Positions 21,656 to 31,908 of a stretch of DNA of 64,000 nt are shown piece after piece. The position numbers and the translations under genes were made by a program. Under the pieces are notes generated by a model. It was not told the DNA's origin and ran no database searches. It worked only from the letters and a program-made list of their open reading frames with translations. The stretch is from Chrysemys picta bellii (Eukaryota > Chordata > Testudines > Emydidae). The DNA is taken from the NCBI RefSeq assembly GCF_011386835.1, contig NC_088795.1:99074434-99138433 (forward strand). Reading direction: 5' to 3'. The first letter of the stretch is position 1, and each line of letters begins with the position of its first letter.

Positions 21656-22825
21656 TGTTCTTTCTCTATATGTTAAAGTCAATGGAGCTACATTGTCTAA
21701 AGCCACATAGAAGCAGAATCAGGCCATAAGTGTTGATCAGCTTTGTTGTGTGCAGCAGCAAATATAGCTTAGAGGTCAGGGAACTTGCTTCTCCACCACC
21801 TTAAAAAAAATGTACTACTATAAGTCTTCAGAGGTTAGAAACCCCTTTATGGTAGAGGCCCCTTTGTGGATCTGGGTCAGGAAGCATTTTTTGAAGGGGA
21901 GGAAGAAATAGAGGGACATGGATAAGTGTAGGGGTTGGAGGGAGCAGACCTAGTGGGTCAGCCATAGGGAGAAATTGTTGGGAGAAGAATTTGAAGGGGA
22001 GGTAGAGAAAAAATGTTTCCACTCCCTACCCCATGCCCAATATGTCAATGCAGGAAAGGTGCACAACCTTCACCCTTTGTGGTTCTGCTCTCCCACTTCA
22101 AATCCCCCAGAGTGGAGCTCTCAGCTGCCCCTTTGATGACAATCCTTTATTCCTCAAAGGGTTCTAGAAAATCTGTATTTCTGGAAACCCAACTCTTCTC
22201 AAAGATTTGGTCAACAAACTGGGTTTTCAAATCTTTGATCTGAGAGGATGTGACCTGCTCCAGTCATTTCAATAGGTGTTCTAAAGCAGAACTCACCATA
22301 CCTGTTCTCAGTTCCACACCCTGGTCTCAGCACTGTGTGCCTGTGCCAGGCACCAAACATGCCTAAACCCAGCCATTGTGCCTTGTGCTGCACAGCCTGA
22401 GTTCACTGAGCCTACTCCAGCAGTGAATTGATTCAACCCGGCTGGGACTCTTGCACTGAAGCACAAAGCCACTGCTTTGCCCCCTCCCCCATCTCTGCCC
22501 AGGAGGCTGTCGTGGCCACAGGAAAACCCCCTGGTGGCCACATGCAGCCATGGTGGCCACATTTGAGAAATGCTGTACTAGACTATTTCATCTTCCCTCT
22601 ATTTAACTAATGCTGTTTTTCTGACAATACTTCTGAAGTCAAATCTGAGCCTGCATGTGGAGTTTTTAAATCACTTGGAAATATCAATTCTTAAACCAGA
22701 ATTTTTGTTCTCAGGGAAAAATTTCAAAAGGAATCCCCGTGGAAAAAAAAACCCAGAAAGCTGCCAAGTGCAAGACTCAAACTCATAGTTCAGTTCAGTT
22801 CAACAGCGCAGCAGGTCAAATTGCC
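21656..22825. other. Non-coding stretch with a possible hAT end
   Basis: No gene recognised. The stretch 22535-22575 ends in CATTTGAGAAATGCTG, which resembles the end of a hAT element, but no matching opposite end was found. The remainder is unique-looking. Confidence 0.4.
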
Positions 22826-22978
22826 TAGGGAGGTTGTGGAATCTCCATCACTGGAGATTTTTAAGAGCAGGTTAAACAAACGTGTCAGGGATGGTCTAGA
22901 TAATACTTAGCCCTGCCATGAGTGCAGGGGACTGGACTAGATGACCTCTCGAGGTCCCTTCCAGTCCTATGAGTCTAT
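22826..22978 (+). mobile_element. CR1 3' end (5'-truncated)
   Basis: Contains the conserved CR1 C-terminal and tail text: GAGGTTGTGGAATCTCCATC, TTTTTAAGAGCAGGTTAAAC, GACTGGACTAGATGACCTCT and TCCCTTCCAGTCCTATGAGT. About 150 bp remain, all 3' untranslated or last-codon sequence. Confidence 0.85.
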
Positions 22979-23544
22979 GTTGATCTGTCCAGTTACTCTG
23001 GTGTCCAGCTGCCTGTAAATACAAGTTTGCAACTGAGCACCAATACTGCTGCTCATGCACCAATGACTTTCTCTGTCTCATCATCTTGACTTGAGCCACA
23101 CTGTCGAGCCAACTTTTACCCTGAATAACTTTTAAAATATTTCTTCCCCAAAGTAGCAGTGGGTGCAGGACACTAGCTGAAATCTAGCCCAAGTGGGCAA
23201 TAGCAGTTTAGAGGAGAACCTGAGCCATAGTTGGAGCTCCAAGTATATGGGGGAGGAAGAGGAAAGGAGGGAGACGCAGCATACAAAATACAAAAATTTT
23301 GATGTGATTTTTTTAAGGCGGGGGCTCTATGGCTCCATCTCAAGAACACTACCCTGGATCCCCATAAGGTACATTAGCTATTAAGAGCAGCAAAGAGTCC
23401 TGTGGCACCTTATAGACTAACAGACATATAGGAGCATGAGCTTTCATGGGTGAATACCCACTTCTTCGGATGCATGTAGTGGAGAGGCCGGTATAAATAT
23501 GCAAGCAAGAGTGAGTCAGGCTAGAGATAACGAGGTTAGTTCAA

Positions 23545-23990
23545 TCAGGGAGGATGAGGTCCTCTTCTAGCAGTTGAGGTGTGAACACCAAGGGAGGAGA
23601 AACTGCTTCTGTAGTTGGATAGCCATTCACAGTCTTTGTTTAATCCTGGGCTGATGGTGTCAAATTTGCAGATGAACTGAAGCTCAGCAGTTTCTCTTTG
23701 AAGTCTGGTCCTGAAGTTTTTTTGCTGCAGGATGGCTACCTTTAAATCTGCTATTGTGTGTCCAGGGAGGTTGAAGTGTTCTCCTACAGGTTTTTGTATA
23801 TTGCCATTCCTAATATCTGATTTGTGTCCATTTTTCCTTTTACGTAGGGCCTGTCCAGTTTGGCCGATGTACATAGCAGAGGGGCATTGCTGGCATATGA
23901 TGGCGTATATTACATTGGTGGACGTGCAGGTGAATGAACCATTGCAAGCGATGTTGTTTTTCCACAGTTTCTGCCTGTGCATATCAGCGG
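23545..23990 (-). pseudogene. PLE GIY-YIG endonuclease domain (minus-strand copy)
   Basis: Open frame of about 145 codons with the GIY-YIG nuclease signature as it appears in vertebrate Penelope-like elements. The first tyrosine box is VIYAIICQQCPSA (including a Cys pair), then MYIGQTGQALRKRKNGHKSD with the YIG box, the catalytic-type arginine and a His, GEHFNLPGH, and ETAELQFICKFDTISPGLN with the conserved Glu and Asn region. In intact elements this domain nicks the target for reverse transcription. It is open here but cut off from any reverse transcriptase, so it is a remnant. The frame downstream of LN reaches the terminal repeat at 23485. Confidence 0.85.
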
Positions 23991-24151
23991 AAGCATTCTA
24001 TGTATAGGTCCAGACTGTCATTTCGACCCTCAGGAGGAGTCCATGGGGAGTTGTTCTTCTTGTGCTGTTGGTGGGAGAGCATCTGTGTATCAGTGTGCTG
24101 TTCAGTGTTATCTTGAAAGTATTCTTTGAGTCGGAGACGGCTAAAGTAGGC

Positions 24152-24715
24152 TTACAGATCGCCGCAGAACTGTATCATGTTTGTGGGGGTGGCAGGGCAG
24201 AAAGAAAGTCCCCGAGATAGGACAGACTCTTCTGCCAGGCTGAGTGTGTAGTTGGATAGATTGACGATATTGCTGGGTGGCTTAGGAGTACCACTATTGT
24301 GGCCCCATGTGGCAGGTAGGATTTTAGACAGCTTACAGTCCTTTTTCCTTTGTAGAGAGGTGAAGTGTGTAATGTAGATCTCCTGTCTTATTTTAGCGAA
24401 GTCCGTTTGTGTGGAAGTTTGGTTATTTATGAACGTCTCCAGGTTGGAGAGCTCTTTTTTTATGTTTTTCTGTTTGCTGTACAGGATGCTGATCAGGTGG
24501 TTCCTCAGTTTCTTTGACAGAGTATGGCATAATCTCTCACTGTGGTCTGTGTAGTATGTAGATAGCAATGGATTTTTCACCTTCAGTCCATTTGGGATGA
24601 TGTCCATCTGTTTGCATTTGGAAAGGAAGAGGATATCTGTCTGTACTTGTGCAAGTTTCTTCATGAGGTTGATGCATTTCCACTCCATATGGCTAAATGC
24701 AGTGCCTTGCATGGT
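24152..24715 (-). pseudogene. PLE N-terminal protein region (minus-strand copy)
   Basis: An open frame beginning near MQGTAFSHMEWKCINLMKKL and containing LSTYYTDHSERLCHTLSKKL and QEIYITHFTSLQRKKDCKLS, ending with PTNMIQFCGDL and a stop. This matches the N-terminal part of vertebrate PLE polyproteins, which precedes the reverse transcriptase. The frame upstream is simply translated terminal repeat. Some 140 bases of broken frame separate it from the GIY-YIG domain at 23990: the reverse transcriptase has been deleted. Confidence 0.72.
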
Positions 24716-24797
24716 ATCAAGTATCAAAGGGGTAGCCGTGTTAGTCTGGATCTGTAAAAGCAGCAAAGAGTCCTGTGGCACCTTATAGACTAACAGA

Positions 24798-25200
24798 CAT
24801 TCACAGTTCATTCACCTGCACGTCCACCAATGTAATATACTCCATCATATGCCAGCAATGCCCCTCTGCTACATACATCGGCCAAACTGGACAGTCCCTA
24901 TGTAAAAGGAAAAATGGACACAAATCAGATATAGGAATGGCAATATACAAAAACCTGTAGGAGAACACTTCAACTTCCCTGGACACACAATAGCAGATTT
25001 AAAGGTAGCCATCCTGCAGCAAAAAAAACTTCAGGACCAGACTTCAAAGAGAAACTGCTGAGCTTCAGTTCATCTGCAAATTTGACACCATCAACTCAGG
25101 ATTAAACAAAGACTGTGAATGGCTAGCCAACTACAAAAGCAGTTACTCCTCCCTTGGTGTTCACACCTCAACTGCTAGAAGAGGGCCTCATCCTCCCTGA
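24798..25200 (+). pseudogene. PLE GIY-YIG endonuclease domain (plus-strand copy)
   Basis: Opposite-strand partner of the 23990-23545 domain: SFTCTSTNVIYSIICQQCPS, TYIGQTGQSLCKRKNGHKSD, then frameshifts before the FNFPGHTIADLKVAILQQ-type block and CKFDTINSGLNKDCEWL-type end. An arginine of the LRKR box is changed to Cys. It joins directly to the terminal repeat at 24797, without N-terminal or reverse transcriptase regions, and runs into the inverse terminal repeat at 25283. Confidence 0.8.
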
Positions 25201-25747
25201 TTGAACTAACCTCGTTATCTCTAGCCTGACTCACTCTTGCTTGCATATTTATACCGGCCTCTGGAAATTTCCACTACATGCATCCAAAGAAGTGGGTATT
25301 CACCCACGAAAGGTTATGCTCCTATATGTCTGTTAGTCTATAAGGTGCCACAGGACTCTCTGCTGCTTTTACAGATCCAGACTAACACAGCTACCCCTTT
25401 GATACTTATTACCTATTAAGACAGTCCGAGAAAGGTCTATTCCTGCCTCCAGTCGGCCCATGATGCCAGCTTCCATAACCCACTTGTTACATTTTCAAAC
25501 AAGCAGTTTTGCGCTGCCCCCCATGCTTGGGAGGAGATCCCTGTAAACAGCCACAAAGCCACCTCATTATCCACCTTCAGGTCCCTTCTCAAAACTCTCC
25601 TTTGCCATGATGCCTACAAAAATCTGAACAATGGTAAGGCTGTTGGCTTGCTGAAATCTCTGCCTATCATGCTGTCTAATTCTGTCTTACTGTTTACTTG
25701 TACTCACTCCTCAGACTCTCTTTATCCATTTGTTGTCTCTTGTCTTA

Positions 25748-26040
25748 GGCCATGTCTACACTTACAAGCTTACAGTGGCACAGCTGTACCAATACAGCAT
25801 GCTGCTGTAAGAGCACTCATGTAGCTGCATTATGCCGATGGGACAGAGCTCTCCCTTTGACATAATAAAACCAGCTCAACAAGTGGCGATAGCTCTAGGA
25901 GAGTGTCTCCTGCAGACATAGCACGGTGCACACGAGCGTTTATCCAGCAAAACTTATCTCAGGGGTTTTGTTTGTTTATTTTTTCCACATCCATGAGTGA
26001 GAAAAGTTTTCCTGACATAAGTGCTAGTGTAGACAGGACC
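25748..26040. mobile_element. Harbinger-type MITE (first of a tandem pair)
   Basis: Ends GGCCATGTCTACACT and AGTGTAGACAGGACC are inverted, flanked by TTA at 25745-25747 and 26041-26043. Non-coding. Confidence 0.75.
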
Positions 26041-26043
26041 TTA

Positions 26044-26257
26044 GCGTATATCTACACTTAAAACACTACAGCAGCATAGTTTAGGTAAACCACCTCCCTG
26101 AGAGGTGATAGCTAGGTCAATGGAAGAATTCTTTCATCAACCTAGCATGATCTATACTGGGAGCAGGTCGGCATAGCTATGTCTCTTAGGGGCATGGATT
26201 TTTCACACCCCGATAGACATAGCTGTGCCAATGTAAATTCCCAGTGTAGACAAGCTT
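26044..26257. mobile_element. Harbinger-type MITE (second of a tandem pair)
   Basis: Begins GCGTATATCTACACTTAAAA and ends AGTGTAGACAAGC, flanked by TTA at 26041-26043, shared with the preceding MITE, and TTA at 26258-26260. Its interior (AGCTAGGTCAATGGAAGAAT, CCTCCCTGAGAGGTG) recurs at 37505-37905 and 62835-63080, so these belong to one family. Confidence 0.7.
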
Positions 26258-26386
26258 TTATACTTAGGTTGTAATTTGTTTGGGACAGGGACTAACTTTT
26301 TGTTCTGTTTGTACAGTGCCTAGCGAAGTGGCATCCTGGCCCATGACTGGGGCGCCTAGGTGCTACAGCAACACAGAGAAAGAAAG

Positions 26387-26491
26387 GTTTCAGAGTAGCA
26401 GCCGTGGAAGTGGGCTGTAGTCCACGAAAGCTTATGCTCTAATAAATTTGTTAGTCTCTAAGGTGCCACAAGTACTCCTGTTCTTCTTTTT
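26387..26491. mobile_element. Internally deleted PLE end with 14-bp target duplication
   Basis: Flanked by ACAGAGAAAGAAAG (26373-26386 and 26492-26505). The left 20 bp (TTTCAGAGTAGCAGCCGTG) are the PLE start, joined directly to the inverse arm GAAGTGGGCTGTAGTCCACG through CTCCTGTTCTTC. A minimal version of the insertion at 20522-20791. Confidence 0.8.
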
Positions 26492-26687
26492 ACAGAGAAA
26501 GAAAGAAAGTCAATTTTAGAGCACTTAGAAAAATCCTATGTTAAAAAAATGTATTAGTCTCAAATTTAACTCTAGTGGTGATACCACCCCACTATAACTG
26601 AAACAGAAGTATCCAAATCCTTTCCTCTTTCACCACAACTTTTTCTTTACCTGCACTCTCTGTAAAGGCTCTGGGGTGGCGGGGGCG

Positions 26688-26712
26688 TGTGTGTGTGTGT
26701 GGGGGGGGGTCT
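26688..26712. repeat. GT/G simple repeat
   Basis: A short (GT)n run followed by a G run on the plus strand (GTGTGTGTGTGTGTGGGGGG). Confidence 0.8.
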
Positions 26713-27009
26713 GGAAAATCACTGAAGTAATAGCTTGATTGTTGTGGCATGAGCTTGAATCCATACTACAAAAAATTGGAGTAAGTGTCTCTTGAGGGAA
26801 GCTCACTTGAGGTGTGCCCTATAAACCCACCGCCCCAACATACTAGTCAACTCATGTTATTGCCACCACTACGAACTAGTGTCAGGTTTTTGTGTGTGGA
26901 AATGGATGAAGTTAACTGGAGCACTTGAGACATAACTCGTGTTAACTCCCTAGTGAGGACAAGACCTCAGATGTCCTTTTGGTTTTGGTCAAATAATCTG
27001 TTTCTGGTT

Positions 27010-27115
27010 TGGTAGGAGACAAGGTGGGTGAGGTAATATCATTTAGGGAACCAACTTTTGTTGGTGAAAGAAACAAGTTTTCGAGCCACACACAGCTGTT
27101 CTTCAGATGATGTGA
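27010..27115 (-). mobile_element. Second family of PLE-like end, single copy
   Basis: GGTGGGTGAGGTAATATCAT, CCAACTTTTGTTGGTGAAAG and AACAAGTTTTCGAGCC-CAGCTGTTCTTCAGAT follow the same layout as the 29436-29816 element and, more distantly, the AAGCTTTCGTGG-CACTTCTTCGGAT ends of the other PLEs. On the minus strand the sequence CTGAAGA (27106-27100), a hairpin, then GAAA (27082-27079) gives an intact hammerhead-like core. Non-coding. Confidence 0.55.
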
Positions 27116-27259
27116 TTACTGCTCTGAGAACTGTGGGAGTATCAGAATCAACTGTAACACCTTTAAAATGATTGCTTTCTCTCCCTCCATCTCTCTTGCT
27201 AAAAACCACAGAGAGCTTAACATCCTTAAAAAACAAGTACAATAAGCTCAATAGAAGTC

Positions 27260-29420
27260 TCTTCAGTCATATTGGTTTTTGTATATCTATTTTCTCCAAT
27301 TCTCAGTCTTTTTCACTTGTTTAGGGCTCAGCCATTTCCTTTTGCTACATTATAACTCCTTTCTGCTACCTTGTTACATTCAGCCAGCCCACTTTTCTGT
27401 CCACCCACCTTTTTGTGTCCTTCTATAGAACAAACCACATCCTTTTTAGCTCACCATTAGAGCCTCTGTTGCGCTTTGGTCTAGTGGGCTAGCATTGTTC
27501 TAAATCTTCCCAGCCTTTCAAAGATTCATGCCTGTAGATGCTCAGAATATCCTCCTAAGGTATATTGTACAGGTACACACAAATTACACTTTATCTACGC
27601 TTGTATACACCTAATTTTGAAAGAGAGAAGATATCTTGATGTTTGAATCCCAGGGTAAGCTGGTGATACTACAGAAAAAAAATATTGTGCCAAACTAATG
27701 TGATATAGAAACTTCTAAGAGAGGATAAAGATGGGATCCGCATTATGCCATTTTTGAAGAGTAACTTTTCAGAGTTCCACCATACTTTAAAGCTCAGATT
27801 ACCCAGCTTTCTATATGTAGGGTTACTAGAAAAATATTTCCCAGCTAGAGTAGTTGAAAAACAGATTTATATTAGGAAACTTAATTATTTCTGCCTATTT
27901 ATTAATATTTCTTAAGTGCTATTTGTGTGCATGGCACTGTACATAGCAGAGAAAGGTATGGGCCCACTGCCAAAGAGTTTACCATTATAAGGCTTGTATT
28001 CACTAGACTTTTTACCTGGTATTAATTGATTGCCAATTAACTCAAGGTTCTTAACACTGTGTACTAGTATGGACATTCCCCACATGTGACCCAAATGTTT
28101 AATCTTTAACCTAGGCTAATTAAAACAAAACAAAAAAAACTTTAGAAAGTCCAGTGTTGTATGATCTACCTACTAGTTAAGTCTGCATATATCTTTATTC
28201 CTTCACATGGTTTCACCATAATTTAATGACTTCAATAAGTCTACACTCAGTATAAAAATCCATGCAGCAGTAACTCTTAGAAGGACCCTGCCCTGAATTA
28301 GTCAGAAGAGCTTTTCAGAGACATCTGAATGTATATTTTCCTCCTGATATGCACTTCAGAATCACCTGACATCTCCCCGAAACATGACAATAGCCTAATG
28401 CTTCCACCACAGTCATACGTCTTTGGTATCCTGTCTTCTATTTTTGAGTAGAAAAAAATAGCTTGTATAACCGCAGTTTTTATTTTATTTATTTTTGGAC
28501 ATAGATTTCTGTTCATTTTGAGTTGAAACACATTATTTTAAAGATAAGTAGTAAAGGCAGAAGGCTTGCTCTGTATGTGTGTTATGGAAAGGAAATGTTA
28601 AGTTCTGAATTCCGCATCATTTGCCCAATGAAAGCTTGTGTAACAAACACTGATATCCGGGATGCTCAATACTAAGAATTATGATCTTTGACATGTAGGG
28701 TTTACACACAACTCACATGCCATACATAGAACACTAGAAATGGAGGACACTTCTGTGAAAATCCTATATTTATTTTAAAAACAGGCAGTGTTACTCTCTG
28801 TCTTTCCTACACCACTTCCTTTCTACTATATTGTTTGCCCCTCACTACATCATGCGTGATGTTACCCAGCTACTACAGTGATGAGGGGGACATAAGAATT
28901 TATATAGAGTAGACTAGACTAGAATTGAGGAATCTGGATCTTAATTTGTAAACTCCATAGGACAGGGATAATTTCTTATTTCTATTTTGGGAGGTGCCTA
29001 GCACCTGTTTAGGTGCCAGCAGAAGTAGTATAATTATTTATTTCCTTAATTGCTGTATTTAAGAGTTTCAGAATCTTTCCTCAGCACACCTTATCCTCCA
29101 CTAAAAAAATAGATATAAAAAAAGTTTGTTAGACATTAACTAGAATAAAAATTAAATTTTAAAATGCTGATAATTAAAAAATGTCTATCCCACTGAATAT
29201 TATACCCTGGAGAGAATTACTGTTGTATTCTAAAAAAGCATGCTGTTTCAATATATATTTCTCTTTTTCTCTTAAAAAAAGGGGGGAGGAAATAGGGGGG
29301 GAAAAGATGAATTACTATCCCTCCCCCCTCTCCAACTTTTGAGTGGGTCAATAAAAAAACAAAACTTACTGCATTAGCGCCCATTAGACTCCAGATCCAT
29401 GGATAGGTCTCCCCTAGCCT
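27260..29420. other. Non-coding stretch, no gene recognised
   Basis: AT-rich, no frame above 80 codons, no recognisable repeat ends. A homopolymer-rich patch (GGGGGGAGGAAATAGGGGGGG-type) sits near 29280-29305. Confidence 0.5.
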
Positions 29421-29435
29421 GTGCAGAAAGGTAGG

Positions 29436-29816
29436 TAGTTTGCAAAGTTGTAGCCATGTCGGTCCCAGGATATTAGAGAGACAAGATGGGTGAAGTAATA
29501 TCTTTTATTGGACCAACTTCTGTTGGTGAAAGAGACAAGCTTCAAGGTACACCTCTACCTTGATATAACGCTGTCCTCGGGAGTCCAAAAAAATCTTACC
29601 GCGTTATAGGTGAAACCATGTTATATTGAACTTGCTTTGATCCACCGGAGTGTGCAGCCCTGCCCCCCGGAGCACTGCTTTACCGCATTATATCCGAATT
29701 CGTGTTATATCGGCTCGCGTTATATCGAGGTAGTGGTGTACACAGAGCTGAAGAAGAGCTCTCACCAACAGAAGTTGATCTAATAAAAGGTATTACCTCA
29801 TCCACCTTGTCTCTCG
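29436..29816. mobile_element. Palindromic PLE-like insertion, itself split by a mariner-like element
   Basis: The left half (ATCTTTTATTGGACCAACTT, CTGTTGGTGAAAGAGACAAG) recurs inverted in the right half (GAGCTCTCACCAACAGAAGT, AATAAAAGGTATTACCTCAT). It is flanked by GAAAGGTAGG (29426-29435) and GAAAGGAAGG (29817-29826), a 10-bp duplication with one mismatch. The centre was cut by the insertion at 29550-29738. Confidence 0.7.
29550..29738. mobile_element. Tc1/mariner-type MITE (TA duplication)
   Basis: Inverted ends of about 22 bp with two mismatches: the left starts CACCTCTACCTTGATATAAC, the right end reads inversely CACCACTACCTCGATATAAC. TA flanks both sides (29548-29549 and 29739-29740). 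The interior also has repeated GTTATAT motifs. No transposase is encoded. Confidence 0.8.
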
Positions 29817-30027
29817 GAAAGGAAGGGTAAGTCAGCCACCTCTTAGAATCATATAAATGTGAGACTGGAAGGGACCTTGATAGGTCTTCTAGTCTATGGC
29901 GGCAGGACTAAGAATTAGCGAGACCATCCTTGGCAGGTATTTGTTTAACCTGTTCTTTAAAAACCTCCAGGAAAGGGAGACTGTGGAACTACCCCTACAA
30001 TTAGGAACTTTTTCCAAACATCTAGCC

Positions 30028-30387
30028 CAGGGTTGGCCAAACTGTGGCTTGTGAGCCACATGCAGCTCTTTTACACTTTAAGTGTAGCTTGCAGAGCCCT
30101 GCACACTCACCCCGCATTCTCCAACTACCAGACTTGGGGTGGGGGGAAGGGGAAGGGAGGAAGCTTAGGACCTCTACTTTGCAATGGAGTGGAGGGATAG
30201 GGGTTTCTGCCCAGTGGGGAGGGAGGCTCAGGTCTTCAGCCTCGGGGCTTCAGCAGGAGCAGGGCTGAAGCACTGAGCCCAACAGGTACCTCCCATGGGC
30301 AGAAGCCCCAGCAGGTGTGCCCCGGCTCTTGAACTTCTGAAGATTGTCATATGTGGCTCAGAGGATCAGTAAGTTTGGCCACCCCAT
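30028..30387. mobile_element. hAT MITE inserted in CR1
   Basis: Ends CAGGGTTGGCCAAACTGTGG and AGTTTGGCCACCCCAT are inverted. Flanks ATCTAGCC (30020-30027) and GTCTAACC (30388-30395) form an 8-bp duplication with two mismatches, and CR1 sequence continues on both sides. The interior is GC-rich. Confidence 0.75.
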
Positions 30388-30969
30388 GTCTAACCTAAAT
30401 CTCCCTTGCTGCAATTTAAGCCAGGGGCTGAGGTCTCCAATTTGTCCACAACTTTCCTGAAGTGTGGTGCCCAGAAGTGGACACAATGCTCCAGTTGAAG
30501 CGTTATCAGTCCTGAGTAGAGTGGAAGAATTACTTCTCATATCTTGCTTACAACACTCCTGCTAATACAGCCAAAAGACTTGTTGACTCATATTAAGTTT
30601 GTGATCTGCTATAACCCCCCAGTATTTTTCTGCAGTACTCCTTCCTAGGCAGTCACCTCCCATTTTGTATTTGTGTATCTGTATTTGATTAGATTATTCC
30701 TTCCTAAATATAGTATTTTGCATTTGTCCTTATTGAATTTCATCCTGTTTAATTCAGATAATTTCTCCAGTTTGTCAAGATCATTTTGAATTGTAATCCT
30801 ATCCTCCAAAGCACTTGCCACCCCTCCCAGGTTGGTATCATCCATAAACTTCATACATGTACTCTCTATGCCATTATCTAAATTGTTTATGAAGATATTG
30901 AATAGAACCTGACACAGAAAAGATCCCTTCGGGACCCCACTTCATAAGCCCTTCCAGGTTGACTGTGAA

Positions 30970-31217
30970 CAGGGCCGGCTCCAGCATTTCTGCCGCCCCA
31001 AGCAAAAAAAAAAGCCATGATCGCAATCGCGAGTGGCAGTGGCAATTGGGGGAGAGAAAAAAAAAAAGCTGCAATCGGCAGAGGCAGTTCGGTGGCAGGT
31101 CCTTCGCTCCTAGAGGGAGTGAGGGACCTGCTGCCCCCGAATTGCCACACGTGCCGCCCCTCTCCCTTGGCAGCCCCAAGCACCTGCTTGTTAAGCTGGT
31201 GCCTGGAGCCGGCCCTG
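30970..31217. mobile_element. 248-bp hAT MITE with perfect 8-bp target duplication
   Basis: Starts CAGGGCCGGCTCCAG and ends CTGGAGCCGGCCCTG, a perfect 15-bp inverted pair, flanked by ACTGTGAA on both sides (30962-30969 and 31218-31225). The interior carries A-rich and CAGTTCGGTGGCAGG-type sequence also present in the element at 39633-39919. No coding capacity. Confidence 0.93.
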
Positions 31218-31295
31218 ACTGTGAACTATTGATAACTACTGAATATGGATTTTCCAGCCAGTTTTGCACACACTTTATAGTATGTTTGTTTAGAC

Positions 31296-31430
31296 CAGTG
31301 TTTCTCAACATTTTAGATACCAGGGACTGGCTTGCTACCTTCCTAAACCGTGTCAGGGAAATCTCAGGGACCAGCAAGGAGGCTGCCATGGACCTGGACC
31401 GGTCCACAGACTGGTAATTGAGAAACACAG
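31296..31430. mobile_element. 135-bp hAT (Charlie-like) MITE
   Basis: Ends CAGTGTTTCTCAA and TTGAGAAACACAG, flanked by GTTTAGAC (31288-31295) and GTGTAGAC (31431-31438), 8 bp with one mismatch. Inserted in the same CR1 copy. Confidence 0.88.
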
Positions 31431-31908
31431 GTGTAGACTATATTTCTCTAGTTTATTTATGAGAAAGACATGTGAGAAAGTATCAGAAGCCTTACTACAG
31501 CCAAGATGCATCACATCAACCTCTTCCTCCCTATCCACACGACTCTTTTAGAGACTCTTCCTCCTTTAGCTTGAGAGCCTGCAGACTAGATCCAAGATTG
31601 ACAGATGGAAAAGAGTCAGACGGGTGTGGGCAAGAAGCAGTAGGGCCAAATTTTAGTCATTCCAGGGCCACAGACACATTCCTAAATAGAGGCTCCTTGT
31701 GGACCTGCCTCGTGCCATAGCCCTGCCTCTGTTAGGAATGGTAGTGACAATGAGCATCCACACGTGCTTTTTGCTGAGGGGCCCCATCATCACTCCTCTT
31801 TAAGCAGGCTAGAACCTCTCAATTCCCCAGATTGCTGCTTACAGGCTTAAACAGGCCATGGTTCATCCTGGAGGAGGGAGGAGTCAGCCCCCATCCATTT
31901 GATTACAG

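Larger units (their letters stand above)
23387..25412. mobile_element. Composite Penelope-like retroelement: two oppositely oriented copies
   Basis: A single insertion unit of about 2 kb bracketed by CTATTAAGA (23378-23386 and 25413-25421). From left to right: a terminal repeat (about 23387-23485), a minus-strand body with GIY-YIG coding (23990-23545) and N-terminal coding (24715-24152), a second terminal repeat in the same orientation (about 24719-24797), then a plus-strand partial copy with GIY-YIG coding (24798-25200) and an inverse terminal repeat (about 25283-25405). Direct pseudo-LTRs plus an attached inverted fragment are typical of PLE insertions. The whole reverse transcriptase core is missing from both copies, so the unit is non-autonomous. 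Confidence 0.85.
29845..31560 (-). mobile_element. CR1 LINE fragment interrupted by three hAT MITEs
   Basis: On the minus strand, from 3' tail to upstream: the tail region (AAGGGACCTTGATAGG, 29860-30019), more 3' region (30396-30640), the reverse transcriptase block MDDTNLGGVASALEDRITI (30854 downwards; the FADD box is FMDD) and, further upstream, VDVMHLGCSKASDTFSHVFL (31530-31450), which in live CR1 reads close to VDVVYLDFSKAFDTVSHN. Removing the inserts at 30028-30387, 30970-31217 and 31296-31430 makes the remaining pieces collinear. Many substitutions make it an old, dead copy. Confidence 0.85.

Noticed and set aside
30874..31428. 184-codon minus-strand frame and its plus-strand partner
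   Set aside because: It runs through CR1 and two hAT MITEs with defined target duplications, so it is a chance frame across transposon junctions.
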